Below are positions 28,109-35,561 of a stretch of DNA of 64,000 bases, in pieces; position 1 is the first letter of the stretch, and each line of letters starts with the position of its first letter. Origin of the DNA: Streptomyces cylindrosporus (GTDB lineage Bacteria; Actinomycetota; Actinomycetes; Streptomycetales; Streptomycetaceae); assembly GCF_022698165.1 (NCBI RefSeq), contig NZ_JALDAY010000001.1:868001-932000 (forward strand), read 5' to 3'. The translations under genes and the position numbers were made by a program. The notes under the pieces are model-generated. The model ran no database searches and was not told the origin of the DNA. It saw nothing but the letters and a program-made list of their open reading frames with translations.

Positions 28109-29173
28109 TCACTGCTCGCCGAGCGTCACGTCGGCCTTCTTCTCACTGCCGTCGCGGGTGAACGTCACGGACGTCCTGTCCCCGGGCTGCTGCGCAGCAA
28201 GGGCCTCGGACAGGGACGTGATGGTGGTGATGTCCGTGTCACCGAGCCGGGTGATGACGTCCCCGGCCTGGATCCCGGCCTTGTCGGCCGCCCCGCCGCG
28301 CTTCACCTCGACCACGGCGACCCCGGCGGGCCGCAGGCTGTCGTCCACGACGGTACGGCCCGTGATGCCGAGCGCGGCCCGGCCCGAGTCGGTGACCTTG
28401 CCGTCCTTGATGATCTGGTCGGCGACCGTCTTCACCATCGACGCCGGGATCGCGAACCCGATACCGGGCGCGCTGTTGCCCATGCCGGGGTCGATGGCGG
28501 CGAGCGTCGGGATGCCGATGACCTGCCCGTCGAGGTTGACCAGGGCGCCGCCGCTGTTGCCGGGGTTGATCGCCGCGGACGTCTGGATCATGTTCGGGAT
28601 CGTCGCGCCCGTGCCGCCGTCCGAGCCGCCCTCGCTCACGGTCCGCCCGGTCGCCGAGACGATTCCCTGCGTCACGCTGGACGACAGCCCGAGCGGCGAG
28701 CCCATCGCCAGCACGATCTGGCCGACCTGGACCTTCGAGGAGTCCGCGAAGGCCGCCGCCTTCAGCCCGTCCGGCACCTTGTCCAGCTTGATGACGGCGA
28801 GATCCTGCTCCGGATACGAGTAGACGAGCTTCGCGGTGAGCGTGTCCTCGCTGCCCGCGGTCGTCACCTTGAACGTCTTCTCGTTCCCGACGACATGCGC
28901 GTTGGTGACGACGTGCCCCTTGTCGTCGTACACGACCCCCGACCCGAGATCACTGCTCGCCTGGATCTGCACGACCGACGGCAGAACGTCCTTGATCACC
29001 TTCTGGTAGTCGCTCTGCAGGTCGCTGCTCGACGCGGGTACGGCGGCCTGCGCGGCCTGCCTGGTCGACGTGTCCGCCTTCTCGGCCGAACCGGAGTCGG
29101 AGCAGGCGGTCAGCAGCGCGAGCGCGGCGAGGGGAGCGAGCAGACGGAGGGCACGGGTACGGGAAACGTCCAT
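28109..29173 (-). CDS. HtrA/DegP-like serine protease lipoprotein with PDZ domain
   Basis: The 354-residue product has a lipoprotein signal (LLTAC, Cys24). A trypsin-like domain follows with His in VVTNAHVV, Asp in EQDLAVIKL and Ser in INPGNSGGAL. A single PDZ domain comes next (about residues 265-345, with GVAVVEVKRGGAADKAGIQAGDVI). It should degrade or refold damaged exported proteins. Its anchoring by lipid instead of a transmembrane helix is notable among actinobacterial HtrA proteins. A 6-bp hairpin (29175-29194) lies directly against the start codon. It is convergent with the small acidic protein gene. Confidence 0.93.
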   Translation of the reverse strand: MDVSRTRALRLLAPLAALALLTACSDSGSAEKADTSTRQAAQAAVPASSSDLQSDYQKVIKDVLPSVVQIQASSDLGSGVVYDDKGHVVTNAHVVGNEKTFKVTTAGSEDTLTAKLVYSYPEQDLAVIKLDKVPDGLKAAAFADSSKVQVGQIVLAMGSPLGLSSSVTQGIVSATGRTVSEGGSDGGTGATIPNMIQTSAAINPGNSGGALVNLDGQVIGIPTLAAIDPGMGNSAPGIGFAIPASMVKTVADQIIKDGKVTDSGRAALGITGRTVVDDSLRPAGVAVVEVKRGGAADKAGIQAGDVITRLGDTDITTITSLSEALAAQQPGDRTSVTFTRDGSEKKADVTLGEQ

Positions 29174-29249
29174 GCCCCGAGTCTCACTTCGGGGTGATCG
29201 TCCGGCTTGTCCTGCTCACCCGAACGAGCGCATCCGCGGATTCCCGCGG

Positions 29250-30038
29250 TCAGCCGCGCACACCGCACAGGTGCAGCAGCGCCGCCACCGAGCGGTACGG
29301 ATCCGTCCGCCCGGCCCGCTCCTCGACCGCGAGCAGCGTCTCCACGTCGTCCGGCGCCTGCGCGTCATCCGCCGCCGTGTCCGTGAACACCCGCACCCCG
29401 TACCAGGCGTGCAGCGGCGCGCCGATGCCGGCGAGCGCGTCCGTCAGCGTCTGAAGCCGGTCGGCCCGTACGTCCAGGCCCAGGCGGTTCGTGTACGAGA
29501 CGGTGTCGAAGGAGGCCAGGGCGCCCGCCCAGTCGCCGTACAGGCCGGGCCGCATCGCGAGCGCGTCGGCGTTGCGCACCAGCAGCGACAGCAGGCCGCC
29601 CGGTGCGAGCATGCGCGCGAGCCCCGCAAGGAGGGCGTCCGGCTCCTCGACGTACATGAGCACGCCGTGGCAGAGCACCACGTCGAAGCTGCCCGGCAGG
29701 AAGTGCACCCCGGTGTCCCGGCCGTCGCCCTGGACGATCCGCACCCGCTCCCGGATGCCCTCGGGCTCACCGGCGAGGGCCTCCCGCGCCGCCGCGACCA
29801 TCGTGGCGTCCTGCTCGACGCCGGTCACCTGATGGCCGGCCCGGGCCAGCCGCAGGGCCTGCGTGCCCTGGCCCATCCCCACGTCGAGCACCCGCAGCCG
29901 CTGCCCGACCGGGAACCGCCCGGCTATCTGCTCGTCGAGCTGCCGGGATACCAGCTCCTGCCGTACGGCGTTGCGCAAACCGCCCAGCTTCGCCAGCCAG
30001 GCATCTGCCGCACCCCCGGAGAACGACGTCGTGCTCAG
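29250..30038 (-). CDS. Class I SAM-dependent methyltransferase, probable CTG start
   Basis: The 262-residue product begins STTSFSGGAADAWLAKLG after the start. Motif I is LRVLDVGMGQGTQAL (about residues 47-61), motif II GVEQDATMVAAAR, motif IV DVVLCHGVLMYV, and motif V MLAPGGLLSLL. The fold is that of small-molecule or tRNA methyltransferases; the acceptor is unknown. No ATG, GTG or TTG fits upstream of the conserved N-terminus. The CTG at 30038 overlaps the DUF3043 stop as CTGA and has GGAGAG 5 nt upstream, so it is the best start. A TTG about 22 codons in would remove the N-terminal helix. Confidence 0.82.
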   Translation of the reverse strand: MSTTSFSGGAADAWLAKLGGLRNAVRQELVSRQLDEQIAGRFPVGQRLRVLDVGMGQGTQALRLARAGHQVTGVEQDATMVAAAREALAGEPEGIRERVRIVQGDGRDTGVHFLPGSFDVVLCHGVLMYVEEPDALLAGLARMLAPGGLLSLLVRNADALAMRPGLYGDWAGALASFDTVSYTNRLGLDVRADRLQTLTDALAGIGAPLHAWYGVRVFTDTAADDAQAPDDVETLLAVEERAGRTDPYRSVAALLHLCGVRG

Positions 30039-30631
30039 GGCCGCTCTCCGCGCTTGACCTGCGGCTTCGGCAGCCGGAGCCGGCGCATCTGGAGGGAGCG
30101 CATCAGGGCGTAGCGCGTGGCGCCCTTGGTGCTCTGGCCGGGGAAGCGCGCGGCGAGCGCCTTGCGCAGGCGGAACGCGCTGACGAACGCGTCCAGCACG
30201 ATCAGCACGATCACGACCAGCCACAGCAGCAGTGCGATGTTCTGCAGCGCCGCCACCCGCACCACGCTCAGCACGAGGATGACCACGGCCATCGGCAGGA
30301 AGAACTCCGCCACGTTGAACCGCGAGTCGATCCAGTCGCGGGCGAACTTCCGCACCGGGCCCTTGTCGCGGGCGGGCAGGTACCGCTCGTCGCCGCCGGC
30401 CAGCGCCTGGCGCTGCCGCTCCAGCGCGGCACGGCGTTCCTCACGCTGACGCTTGGCGGCGTCCTTGCGCGTCAGCGACGTGTTGGCGACGCTGCGGCGC
30501 TGGGTCTGGGCCTCACTGCGCTTGGGCGTGGGGCGGCCCTTCGGGGCCTGCGGGTCACGGGTCTGCTTGGAGTCGGTCACGGCCGCCTTGTCGGCGGGGG
30601 CCTTCTCTTCCTTGGCACGGCTACGGAACAC
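30035..30631 (-). CDS. DUF3043 domain membrane protein
   Basis: The product has about 198 residues. Residues 1-95 are highly charged with a predicted coiled coil (RKDAAKRQREERRAALERQRQAL). Two hydrophobic helices follow (FFLPMAVVILVLSVVRVAAL and IALLLWLVVIVLIVLDAFVSAF), then a basic tail. DUF3043 proteins are specific to actinobacteria and have no known function. I take the GTG at 30631 as start; a TTG at 30640 is possible, and neither has a clear ribosome site. The stop codon overlaps the methyltransferase start, and the gene is divergent from pspA. Confidence 0.8.
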   Translation of the reverse strand: MFRSRAKEEKAPADKAAVTDSKQTRDPQAPKGRPTPKRSEAQTQRRSVANTSLTRKDAAKRQREERRAALERQRQALAGGDERYLPARDKGPVRKFARDWIDSRFNVAEFFLPMAVVILVLSVVRVAALQNIALLLWLVVIVLIVLDAFVSAFRLRKALAARFPGQSTKGATRYALMRSLQMRRLRLPKPQVKRGERP

Positions 30632-30910
30632 AAAACCCAAGGGTAAGGGGTCCCGGGGTTGGACCCCAGCCCCGCGGGGAACGATCCGGCAACACCAGTC
30701 GTCATGTAAGGGACAGAGGGGGCGTTGCGCACGATCCGGTTACGTCGGGGGGACACCTACTCCCTACGCCGGAGCGGGACCGGGTGCAGTCGTCCTTGGG
30801 GATGAGCGCATCCGTCCCGGAACAGTGCGTCAATGGATGCAGGGCCCGTACTGTGGGTTCTGTCGCAGAGCTGGAGCTGGAAGTCCGTCAGAAGGGGGCG
30901 CGCGAAGCCC

Positions 30911-31702
30911 ATGAGCGGTGTCATGAAGCGTATGGGGATGATCTTCCGCGCGAAGGCGAACAAGGCCCTTGACCGGGCCGAGGACCCGCGCGAGACCCTC
31001 GATTACTCGTACCAGAAGCAGCTGGAGCTGCTTCAGAAGGTGCGCCGGGGTGTGGCGGACGTCGCCACGTCCCGCAAGCGCCTGGAGCTCCAGCTCAACC
31101 AGCTGCAGCAGCAGTCGGGCAAGCTGGAGGACCAGGGCCGCAAGGCGCTCGCGCTGGGCCGCGAGGACCTGGCCCGCGAGGCGCTGTCCCGGCGCGCGGC
31201 GCTCCAGCAGCAGGTGACGGACCTGGAGACCCAGCACGCGACGCTGCAGGGCGAGGAGGAGAAGCTCACCCTCGCGGCCCAGCGCCTCCAGGCCAAGGTC
31301 GACGCCTTCCGCACCAAGAAGGAGACGATCAAGGCCACGTACACCGCGGCCCAGGCCCAGACCCGGATCGGCGAGGCCTTCTCCGGCATCTCGGAGGAGA
31401 TGGGCGACGTCGGCCTGGCGATCCAGCGTGCCGAGGACAAGACCGCCCAGCTGCAGGCCCGCGCGGGCGCCATCGACGAGCTACTCGCCTCCGGCGCCCT
31501 GGACGACCAGTCCGGTATGCACAAGGACGAGATCCAGGCCGAGCTGGACCGGATCTCCGGCGGTTCGGACGTGGAGCTGGAACTGCAGCGGATGAAGGCG
31601 GAGCTGGCCGGCGGTTCGCCCCAGCAGGCGATCGAGGGCGGCACAGGGCAGTCTCAGTCCCAGCAGCAGTCGCAGGACACCCCGCGCTTCGACAAGCAGT
31701 AG
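30911..31702 (+). CDS. pspA: PspA/IM30 family phage-shock protein
   Basis: The 263-residue protein is mostly coiled coil (about residues 25-200) with the PspA start GVMKRMGMIFRAKANKALDRAEDP, which contains the amphipathic helix that binds stressed membranes. LDYSYQKQLELLQKVRRGVADV and QAQTRIGEAFSGISEE are family landmarks. The C-terminus (about 225-263) is a Gln/Ser-rich tail. PspA polymerises on the inner membrane and limits proton leakage. It is followed by pspAA 22 bp on and then a two-component system. A -10-like TACTGT lies at 30849. Confidence 0.93.
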   Translation: MSGVMKRMGMIFRAKANKALDRAEDPRETLDYSYQKQLELLQKVRRGVADVATSRKRLELQLNQLQQQSGKLEDQGRKALALGREDLAREALSRRAALQQQVTDLETQHATLQGEEEKLTLAAQRLQAKVDAFRTKKETIKATYTAAQAQTRIGEAFSGISEEMGDVGLAIQRAEDKTAQLQARAGAIDELLASGALDDQSGMHKDEIQAELDRISGGSDVELELQRMKAELAGGSPQQAIEGGTGQSQSQQQSQDTPRFDKQ

Positions 31703-31724
31703 GGGCCCGGACCGGGAGGCCGAC

Positions 31725-32012
31725 ATGGGCGACATGGTCGTACGGATCATGGGGGAGGGGCAGGTGAGGCTGGCGGACAGCCACCTCACCGAACTCAACA
31801 AGCTGGACGACGAGCTCCTGCGCGAAATGGAGAACGGCGACGGCCCGGGCTTCCGCCGCACCCTGCAGGCACTCCTGTCCAAGGTCCGCGAACTGGGCAC
31901 CCCTCTTCCGGACGAGTCCCTGGAACCCTCCGACCTGATCCTCCCGTCCCCGGACGCGACCCTCCAGGAGGTCCGCGACCTGCTCAGCGACGACGGCTTG
32001 ATCCCGGGCTGA
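31725..32012 (+). CDS. pspAA: PspA-associated protein PspAA
   Basis: The 95-residue protein matches the PspAA domain in length and start (MVVRIMGEGQVRLADSHLTELNKLDDEL). It has an alpha/beta N-terminal part and an acidic tail that ends VRDLLSDDGLIPG. In actinobacteria PspAA is encoded with PspA and is thought to act with it in membrane stress. GGGAGG lies 5 nt before the ATG. It lies 22 bp after pspA and belongs to the same operon. Confidence 0.9.
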   Translation: MGDMVVRIMGEGQVRLADSHLTELNKLDDELLREMENGDGPGFRRTLQALLSKVRELGTPLPDESLEPSDLILPSPDATLQEVRDLLSDDGLIPG

Positions 32013-32035
32013 CGGTTCTTGATCCGGTCGGCATA

Positions 32036-32115
32036 TCCAGCCCGTCCGGCGTTTGAGGACGAGGCCCGTTCAGGGCCGATGCGGGGGTCTGGGGGCGGCA
32101 GCCCCCAGGGGCGGC
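32036..32115. repeat. Dispersed Streptomyces intergenic repeat with hairpin
   Basis: The segment contains GTCCGGCGTTTGAGGACGAG, a sequence that from memory recurs in Streptomyces intergenic DNA. It ends in a perfect 8-bp hairpin, CTGGGGGC (32089-32096) with GCCCCCAG (32101-32108). The hairpin may terminate transcription from pspA-pspAA. Confidence 0.65.
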
Positions 32116-32162
32116 GTGGCGAGGTACCGCTAACAGCAGTTCCGGCGCCCATCACCGCCCCG

Positions 32163-32168
32163 TACTGT
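32163..32168 (+). promoter_or_regulatory. -10 element TACTGT for a probable leaderless kinase transcript
   Basis: TACTGT lies 6 nt before the GTG start of the sensor kinase. No ribosome site is visible. Confidence 0.45.
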
Positions 32169-32174
32169 TCAGAC

Positions 32175-33398
32175 GTGAGCGGCAAGCTGGAACGCACCCG
32201 GTGTCGCCTGAAGGCGCACCCCCTCGCGCTGGACGCGACCCTCGCGGCCGGCGTACTCGCCTGCATGGTGGCCGGCTCGTTCGTCGACCCGCACGGCGCG
32301 AACGGCGTCACCTGGGGCGTCCGCACCCCCGGCCCCCTCGCCCTCGTGCTCATGACCCTCGGCGCCCTCGCCCTGGTCTTCCGCCGCCGCGCCCCCAGAA
32401 CCGTCCTCGCCCTCACCGGCACGATCTCCGTCGTCGAGTGCGTCGTCGGCGACCCCCGCGCCCCCGTCGCCATGGCCGCCGTCGTCGCCCTCTTCACCGT
32501 CGCCGCCACCACCGACCGCCCCACCACCTGGCGCCTCGGCCTGCTCACGATGACCGTGCTGACCGGCGCCGCGATGCTCGGCGGCCCCCTCCCCTGGTAC
32601 GCCCAGGAGAACCTCGCGATCTTCGCCTGGACCGGCATCGGCGCCACCGCGGGCGATGCCGTACGCAGCCGTAGAGCCGTCGTACAGGCCATCCGCGAGC
32701 GGGCCGAACGCGCCGAGCGCACCCGCGAGGAGGAGGCCCGGCGGCGGGTCGCCGAGGAGCGGCTGCGGATCGCCCGCGACCTGCACGACGTCGTCGCCCA
32801 CCACATCGCCCTGGTCAACGTCCAGGCCGGTGTCGCCGCCCACGTCATGGACAAGCGGCCCGACCAGGCCAAGGAAGCCCTCGCCCACGTCCGCGAGGCC
32901 AGCCGCTCCGCGCTCAACGAACTCCGCGCCACCGTCGGCCTGCTCCGGCAGTCCGGCGACCCGGAGGCCCCCACCGAACCCGCCCCCGGCCTCAGCCGCC
33001 TCGACGAACTCGTCGGCACCTTCCGCAGCGCCGGCCTGCACGTCGAGGTCGCCCGCGCCGACCACGGCACCACCCTCCCCGCCGCCGTCGACCTGGCCGC
33101 CTACCGCGTCATCCAGGAAGCCCTCACCAACGTCCAGAAGCACGCCGGTACGGAGGCGAAGGCCGAGGTCAGCGTCGTACGCGTCGGCCCGAACGTCGAG
33201 ATCACGGTCCTCGACAACGGCAGCGGCGAGGACCAGGACCCCTCCGACGGCGGCGGCCACGGCCTGCTCGGCATGCGCGAGCGCGTCACCGCCCTGCGCG
33301 GCACCCTCACCACCGGCCCCCGCTACGGCGGCGGCTTCCGCGTGCATGCGATCCTGCCGGTCAAGACCCGCACGGCCACCACCGGGGGAAGCGCATGA
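32175..33398 (+). CDS. Two-component sensor histidine kinase (HisKA_3, NarL partner type)
   Basis: The 407-residue protein has four to five hydrophobic segments in residues 20-165 and almost no extracytoplasmic sensor domain, so it probably senses the membrane itself. The dimerisation box RIARDLHDVVAHHIALVN carries the phospho-acceptor His (about residue 206). The HATPase has VIQEALTNVQKHA, VLDNGSG and GHGLLGMRERV. Start is the GTG at 32175. Its stop overlaps the regulator start as ATGA, so the two genes are coupled. It lies downstream of pspA-pspAA and may respond to envelope stress. Confidence 0.92.
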   Translation: MSGKLERTRCRLKAHPLALDATLAAGVLACMVAGSFVDPHGANGVTWGVRTPGPLALVLMTLGALALVFRRRAPRTVLALTGTISVVECVVGDPRAPVAMAAVVALFTVAATTDRPTTWRLGLLTMTVLTGAAMLGGPLPWYAQENLAIFAWTGIGATAGDAVRSRRAVVQAIRERAERAERTREEEARRRVAEERLRIARDLHDVVAHHIALVNVQAGVAAHVMDKRPDQAKEALAHVREASRSALNELRATVGLLRQSGDPEAPTEPAPGLSRLDELVGTFRSAGLHVEVARADHGTTLPAAVDLAAYRVIQEALTNVQKHAGTEAKAEVSVVRVGPNVEITVLDNGSGEDQDPSDGGGHGLLGMRERVTALRGTLTTGPRYGGGFRVHAILPVKTRTATTGGSA

Positions 33399-34078
33399 CC
33401 ATCCGTGTCCTGCTCGCCGACGACCAGGCCCTGCTGCGCAGCGCCTTCCGCGTACTCGTGGACTCGGAGCCCGACATGGAGGTGGTGGGCGAGGCCTCCG
33501 ACGGCGCCGAGGCCGTACGCCTCGCGAAGCAGGAGCGGGCCGACGTCGTCCTGATGGACATCCGGATGCCCGGCACCGACGGTCTCGCCGCCACCCGCAT
33601 GATCAGCACCGACCCGACTCTCGCCCACGTCCGCATCGTCATCCTCACCACCTTCGAGGTCGACGACTACGTCGTGCAGTCCCTGCGGGCCGGCGCCTCC
33701 GGCTTCCTCGGCAAGGGCAGCGAACCGGACGAACTGCTCAACGCCATCCGGGTCGCGGCCGGCGGTGAGGCCCTGCTCTCCCCGACGGCCACCAAGGGCC
33801 TGATCGCCCGCTTCCTCGCCCAGGGCGACGGCCTCGACGACGACCGCGACCCCGCCCGCGCCGAACGCCTCGAAGCGCTCACCGTCCGCGAGCGCGAGGT
33901 CCTCGTCCAGGTCGCCGGCGGCCACTCCAACGACGAGATCGCCGAGCGCCTGGAGGTCAGCCCGCTGACCGTGAAGACGCACGTCAACCGGGCCATGGCC
34001 AAGCTGGGCGCACGCGACCGGGCCCAGCTGGTGGTGATCGCGTACGAGTCGGGGCTGGTACGTCCACGGGTGGAGTGA
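33395..34078 (+). CDS. NarL/FixJ-family response regulator
   Basis: The 227-residue regulator has a receiver domain with the acidic pair ADDQ, the phospho-acceptor Asp in VVLMDIRMP (about residue 54), Thr in ILTTFEVDDY and Lys in GKGSEPDELL. The C-terminal LuxR helix-turn-helix includes TVREREVLVQVAGGHSNDEIAERL and SPLTVKTHVNRAMAKLGA. It is translationally coupled to the upstream kinase by a 4-bp overlap, with GGGGGAAG in the end of that gene as ribosome site. Targets are unknown. Confidence 0.94.
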   Translation: MTIRVLLADDQALLRSAFRVLVDSEPDMEVVGEASDGAEAVRLAKQERADVVLMDIRMPGTDGLAATRMISTDPTLAHVRIVILTTFEVDDYVVQSLRAGASGFLGKGSEPDELLNAIRVAAGGEALLSPTATKGLIARFLAQGDGLDDDRDPARAERLEALTVREREVLVQVAGGHSNDEIAERLEVSPLTVKTHVNRAMAKLGARDRAQLVVIAYESGLVRPRVE

Positions 34079-34097
34079 GCGAAGGGCGGAAACGTCC

Positions 34098-34127
34098 TTG
34101 GACCGTGTCCCGGTGCACGGATAGGCT
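34098..34127 (+). promoter_or_regulatory. Sigma-70-type promoter TTGGAC-N18-TAGGCT
   Basis: TTGGAC at 34098-34103 and TAGGCT at 34122-34127 are separated by 18 bp. They lie about 30 bp upstream of the binding-protein-like gene. Confidence 0.6.
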
Positions 34128-34158
34128 GCACGCTCTTGACTCGCTGAGGTGATGACCC

Positions 34159-35229
34159 TTGCCCGCTCGCGGCCCGTCCATCCGCATCGGTGCGCTCGTC
34201 CCGCTGACCCGCCCCGGCTGGGTCGAGGCGGGCCGACACCTGCTGGCCGGCCTGGAGTTGGCGGCGCACGAGGTCAACGATGCCGGCGGGATCGCGGGAC
34301 GGCCGCTGGAACTGCTGGTCCGGGACACCGCGGCCGACCCGCGGCGGGCCACGGCGGCGGTGGACGAACTGGCGGAGCTGGGCGTGGCCGCGCTGGCGGG
34401 GGAGTACCACAGTGTCGTGGCGCGGGCGGTCGCCACCAGGGCGGACGCCCTCGGCGTGCCCTTCCTCTGCTCGTCGGCGGTCCTGGACGAACTGACCGAC
34501 CACCCGACGGACTGGGTGGCCCGCGTGGCCCCGGCACAGTCCCACGCCTGGCGGATCTACGCGGACCACCTCCTCTCCGCGGGCCACACCCACATCGCGG
34601 TGGCGACGCAGCCGAGCGTCTACTGGGCCGCCGGCACCCGCATCCTCCGCGACCACCTGGCTCCGCACGCCGGCACGGTGACGGAACTCGACATGACCGC
34701 GCTGACCCCCACAGCCGTCTGCGACGAACTGGCCGCCAACGGCGCGACAGCCCTTCTCCTGCTGACCGGCCACCCGGAACCGGCGGCATCGATCGTGCGG
34801 TCCGTCCGAGGCGACCGGCGCGTGGCGGACGTCCTGATCGGTGCCCCGGCCGGCCAGCCGGAACTCACCGAATGGGCGACGCCGTACGGCACGGGCATCC
34901 CGTTCCTGCGCTACCTGCCCGCACCCCTCGGCCCGCTCGGCGAACGAGTAGCCGCGTCCCTGCGCGAGAAGCTGACGACCGCGCCTTCCTTCGTCGCTTT
35001 CGAGGGCTACGACACGGTCAAAGCCCTGACCTCGGCCCTGCGCACCCACGGCACAACCAGGGCGGACATCGCGAAATCCTGGCCCCACATCACAACCGAA
35101 GCCACCCGGGGCCGGATCCACTTCACCCGCACCCCGGGCATCAACAACTGGCAGTGGACCTGGCCACCGGTCCAGGTCGTGGAACGAGATCCGTCAGAAC
35201 CGGGCCGCTTCCGAGTCCGACCCACCTAG
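34159..35229 (+). CDS. Branched-chain amino acid binding protein-like (periplasmic-binding fold) without signal peptide
   Basis: The 356-residue protein is a type I periplasmic-binding fold: IRIGALVPLTRPGWVEAGRHLLAGLELAAHEVN with GIAGRPLELLVRDT at the start, GVAALAGEYHSV, VPFLCSSAVLDE and FVAFEGYDTVKALTSAL. It begins directly in the domain and has no signal peptide or lipobox, so it should stay in the cytosol. In Streptomyces this domain is known as the C-terminal half of Ser/Thr kinases. Here it stands alone, with a kinase remnant 30 bp downstream. The TTG start is supported by GAGGTGA 6 nt upstream and by a promoter at 34098. Confidence 0.85.
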   Translation: MPARGPSIRIGALVPLTRPGWVEAGRHLLAGLELAAHEVNDAGGIAGRPLELLVRDTAADPRRATAAVDELAELGVAALAGEYHSVVARAVATRADALGVPFLCSSAVLDELTDHPTDWVARVAPAQSHAWRIYADHLLSAGHTHIAVATQPSVYWAAGTRILRDHLAPHAGTVTELDMTALTPTAVCDELAANGATALLLLTGHPEPAASIVRSVRGDRRVADVLIGAPAGQPELTEWATPYGTGIPFLRYLPAPLGPLGERVAASLREKLTTAPSFVAFEGYDTVKALTSALRTHGTTRADIAKSWPHITTEATRGRIHFTRTPGINNWQWTWPPVQVVERDPSEPGRFRVRPT

Positions 35230-35230
35230 C

Positions 35231-35540
35231 CCGGCGGCCGGATCGGCTGGGGGCCGGTGGGATGGGGATGGTGTACCGGGAGCGGGCTCGGTCCGGGCGG
35301 GAGGTCGCCGTCAAGGTGGTGCATGCCCAGCACGCCGAGGATCAGGTCTTCCGCGCGCTTCCGGCAGGAGATCGACGCCGTCCGCAAGCTGAGCGGCGCC
35401 TTCGCCGCGCCCGTCGTCGATGCCGATCCCGAGGTCGAGCGGCCCTGCCCGGCGCCCTCCGTCCCGCCCAGGCCGGCCCCGGCGACCGGGTCGCTGCCCT
35501 GGGCACCCGCCTCGACCCCGCCCACCCGGACCGGACGTGA
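35231..35540 (+). pseudogene. Remnant of a Ser/Thr protein kinase N-lobe with frameshift
   Basis: One frame reads RLGAGGMGMVYRERARSGREVAVKVVHAQHAEDQVFRA. This is a glycine-rich ATP loop and the invariant Lys strand of a Hanks-type kinase, close to the intact kinase at 54811 (AVKVVRAEHAEDRTFRA). At about 35355 the reading jumps to another frame, FRQEIDAVRKLSGAFAAPVVDADPEVERP, which is the next kinase stretch. Two bases seem to be missing in a CGCGCG run. The homology fades soon after, and there is no HRDLKPSN or DFG. The remnant is about 100 codons and is not functional as a kinase. Confidence 0.75.
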
Positions 35541-35561
35541 GCGGGGACGGACCTACGAGGG

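Noticed and set aside
35231..35540. Intact small kinase gene
   Set aside because: The catalytic loop and DFG are absent and the frame is broken at about 35355.
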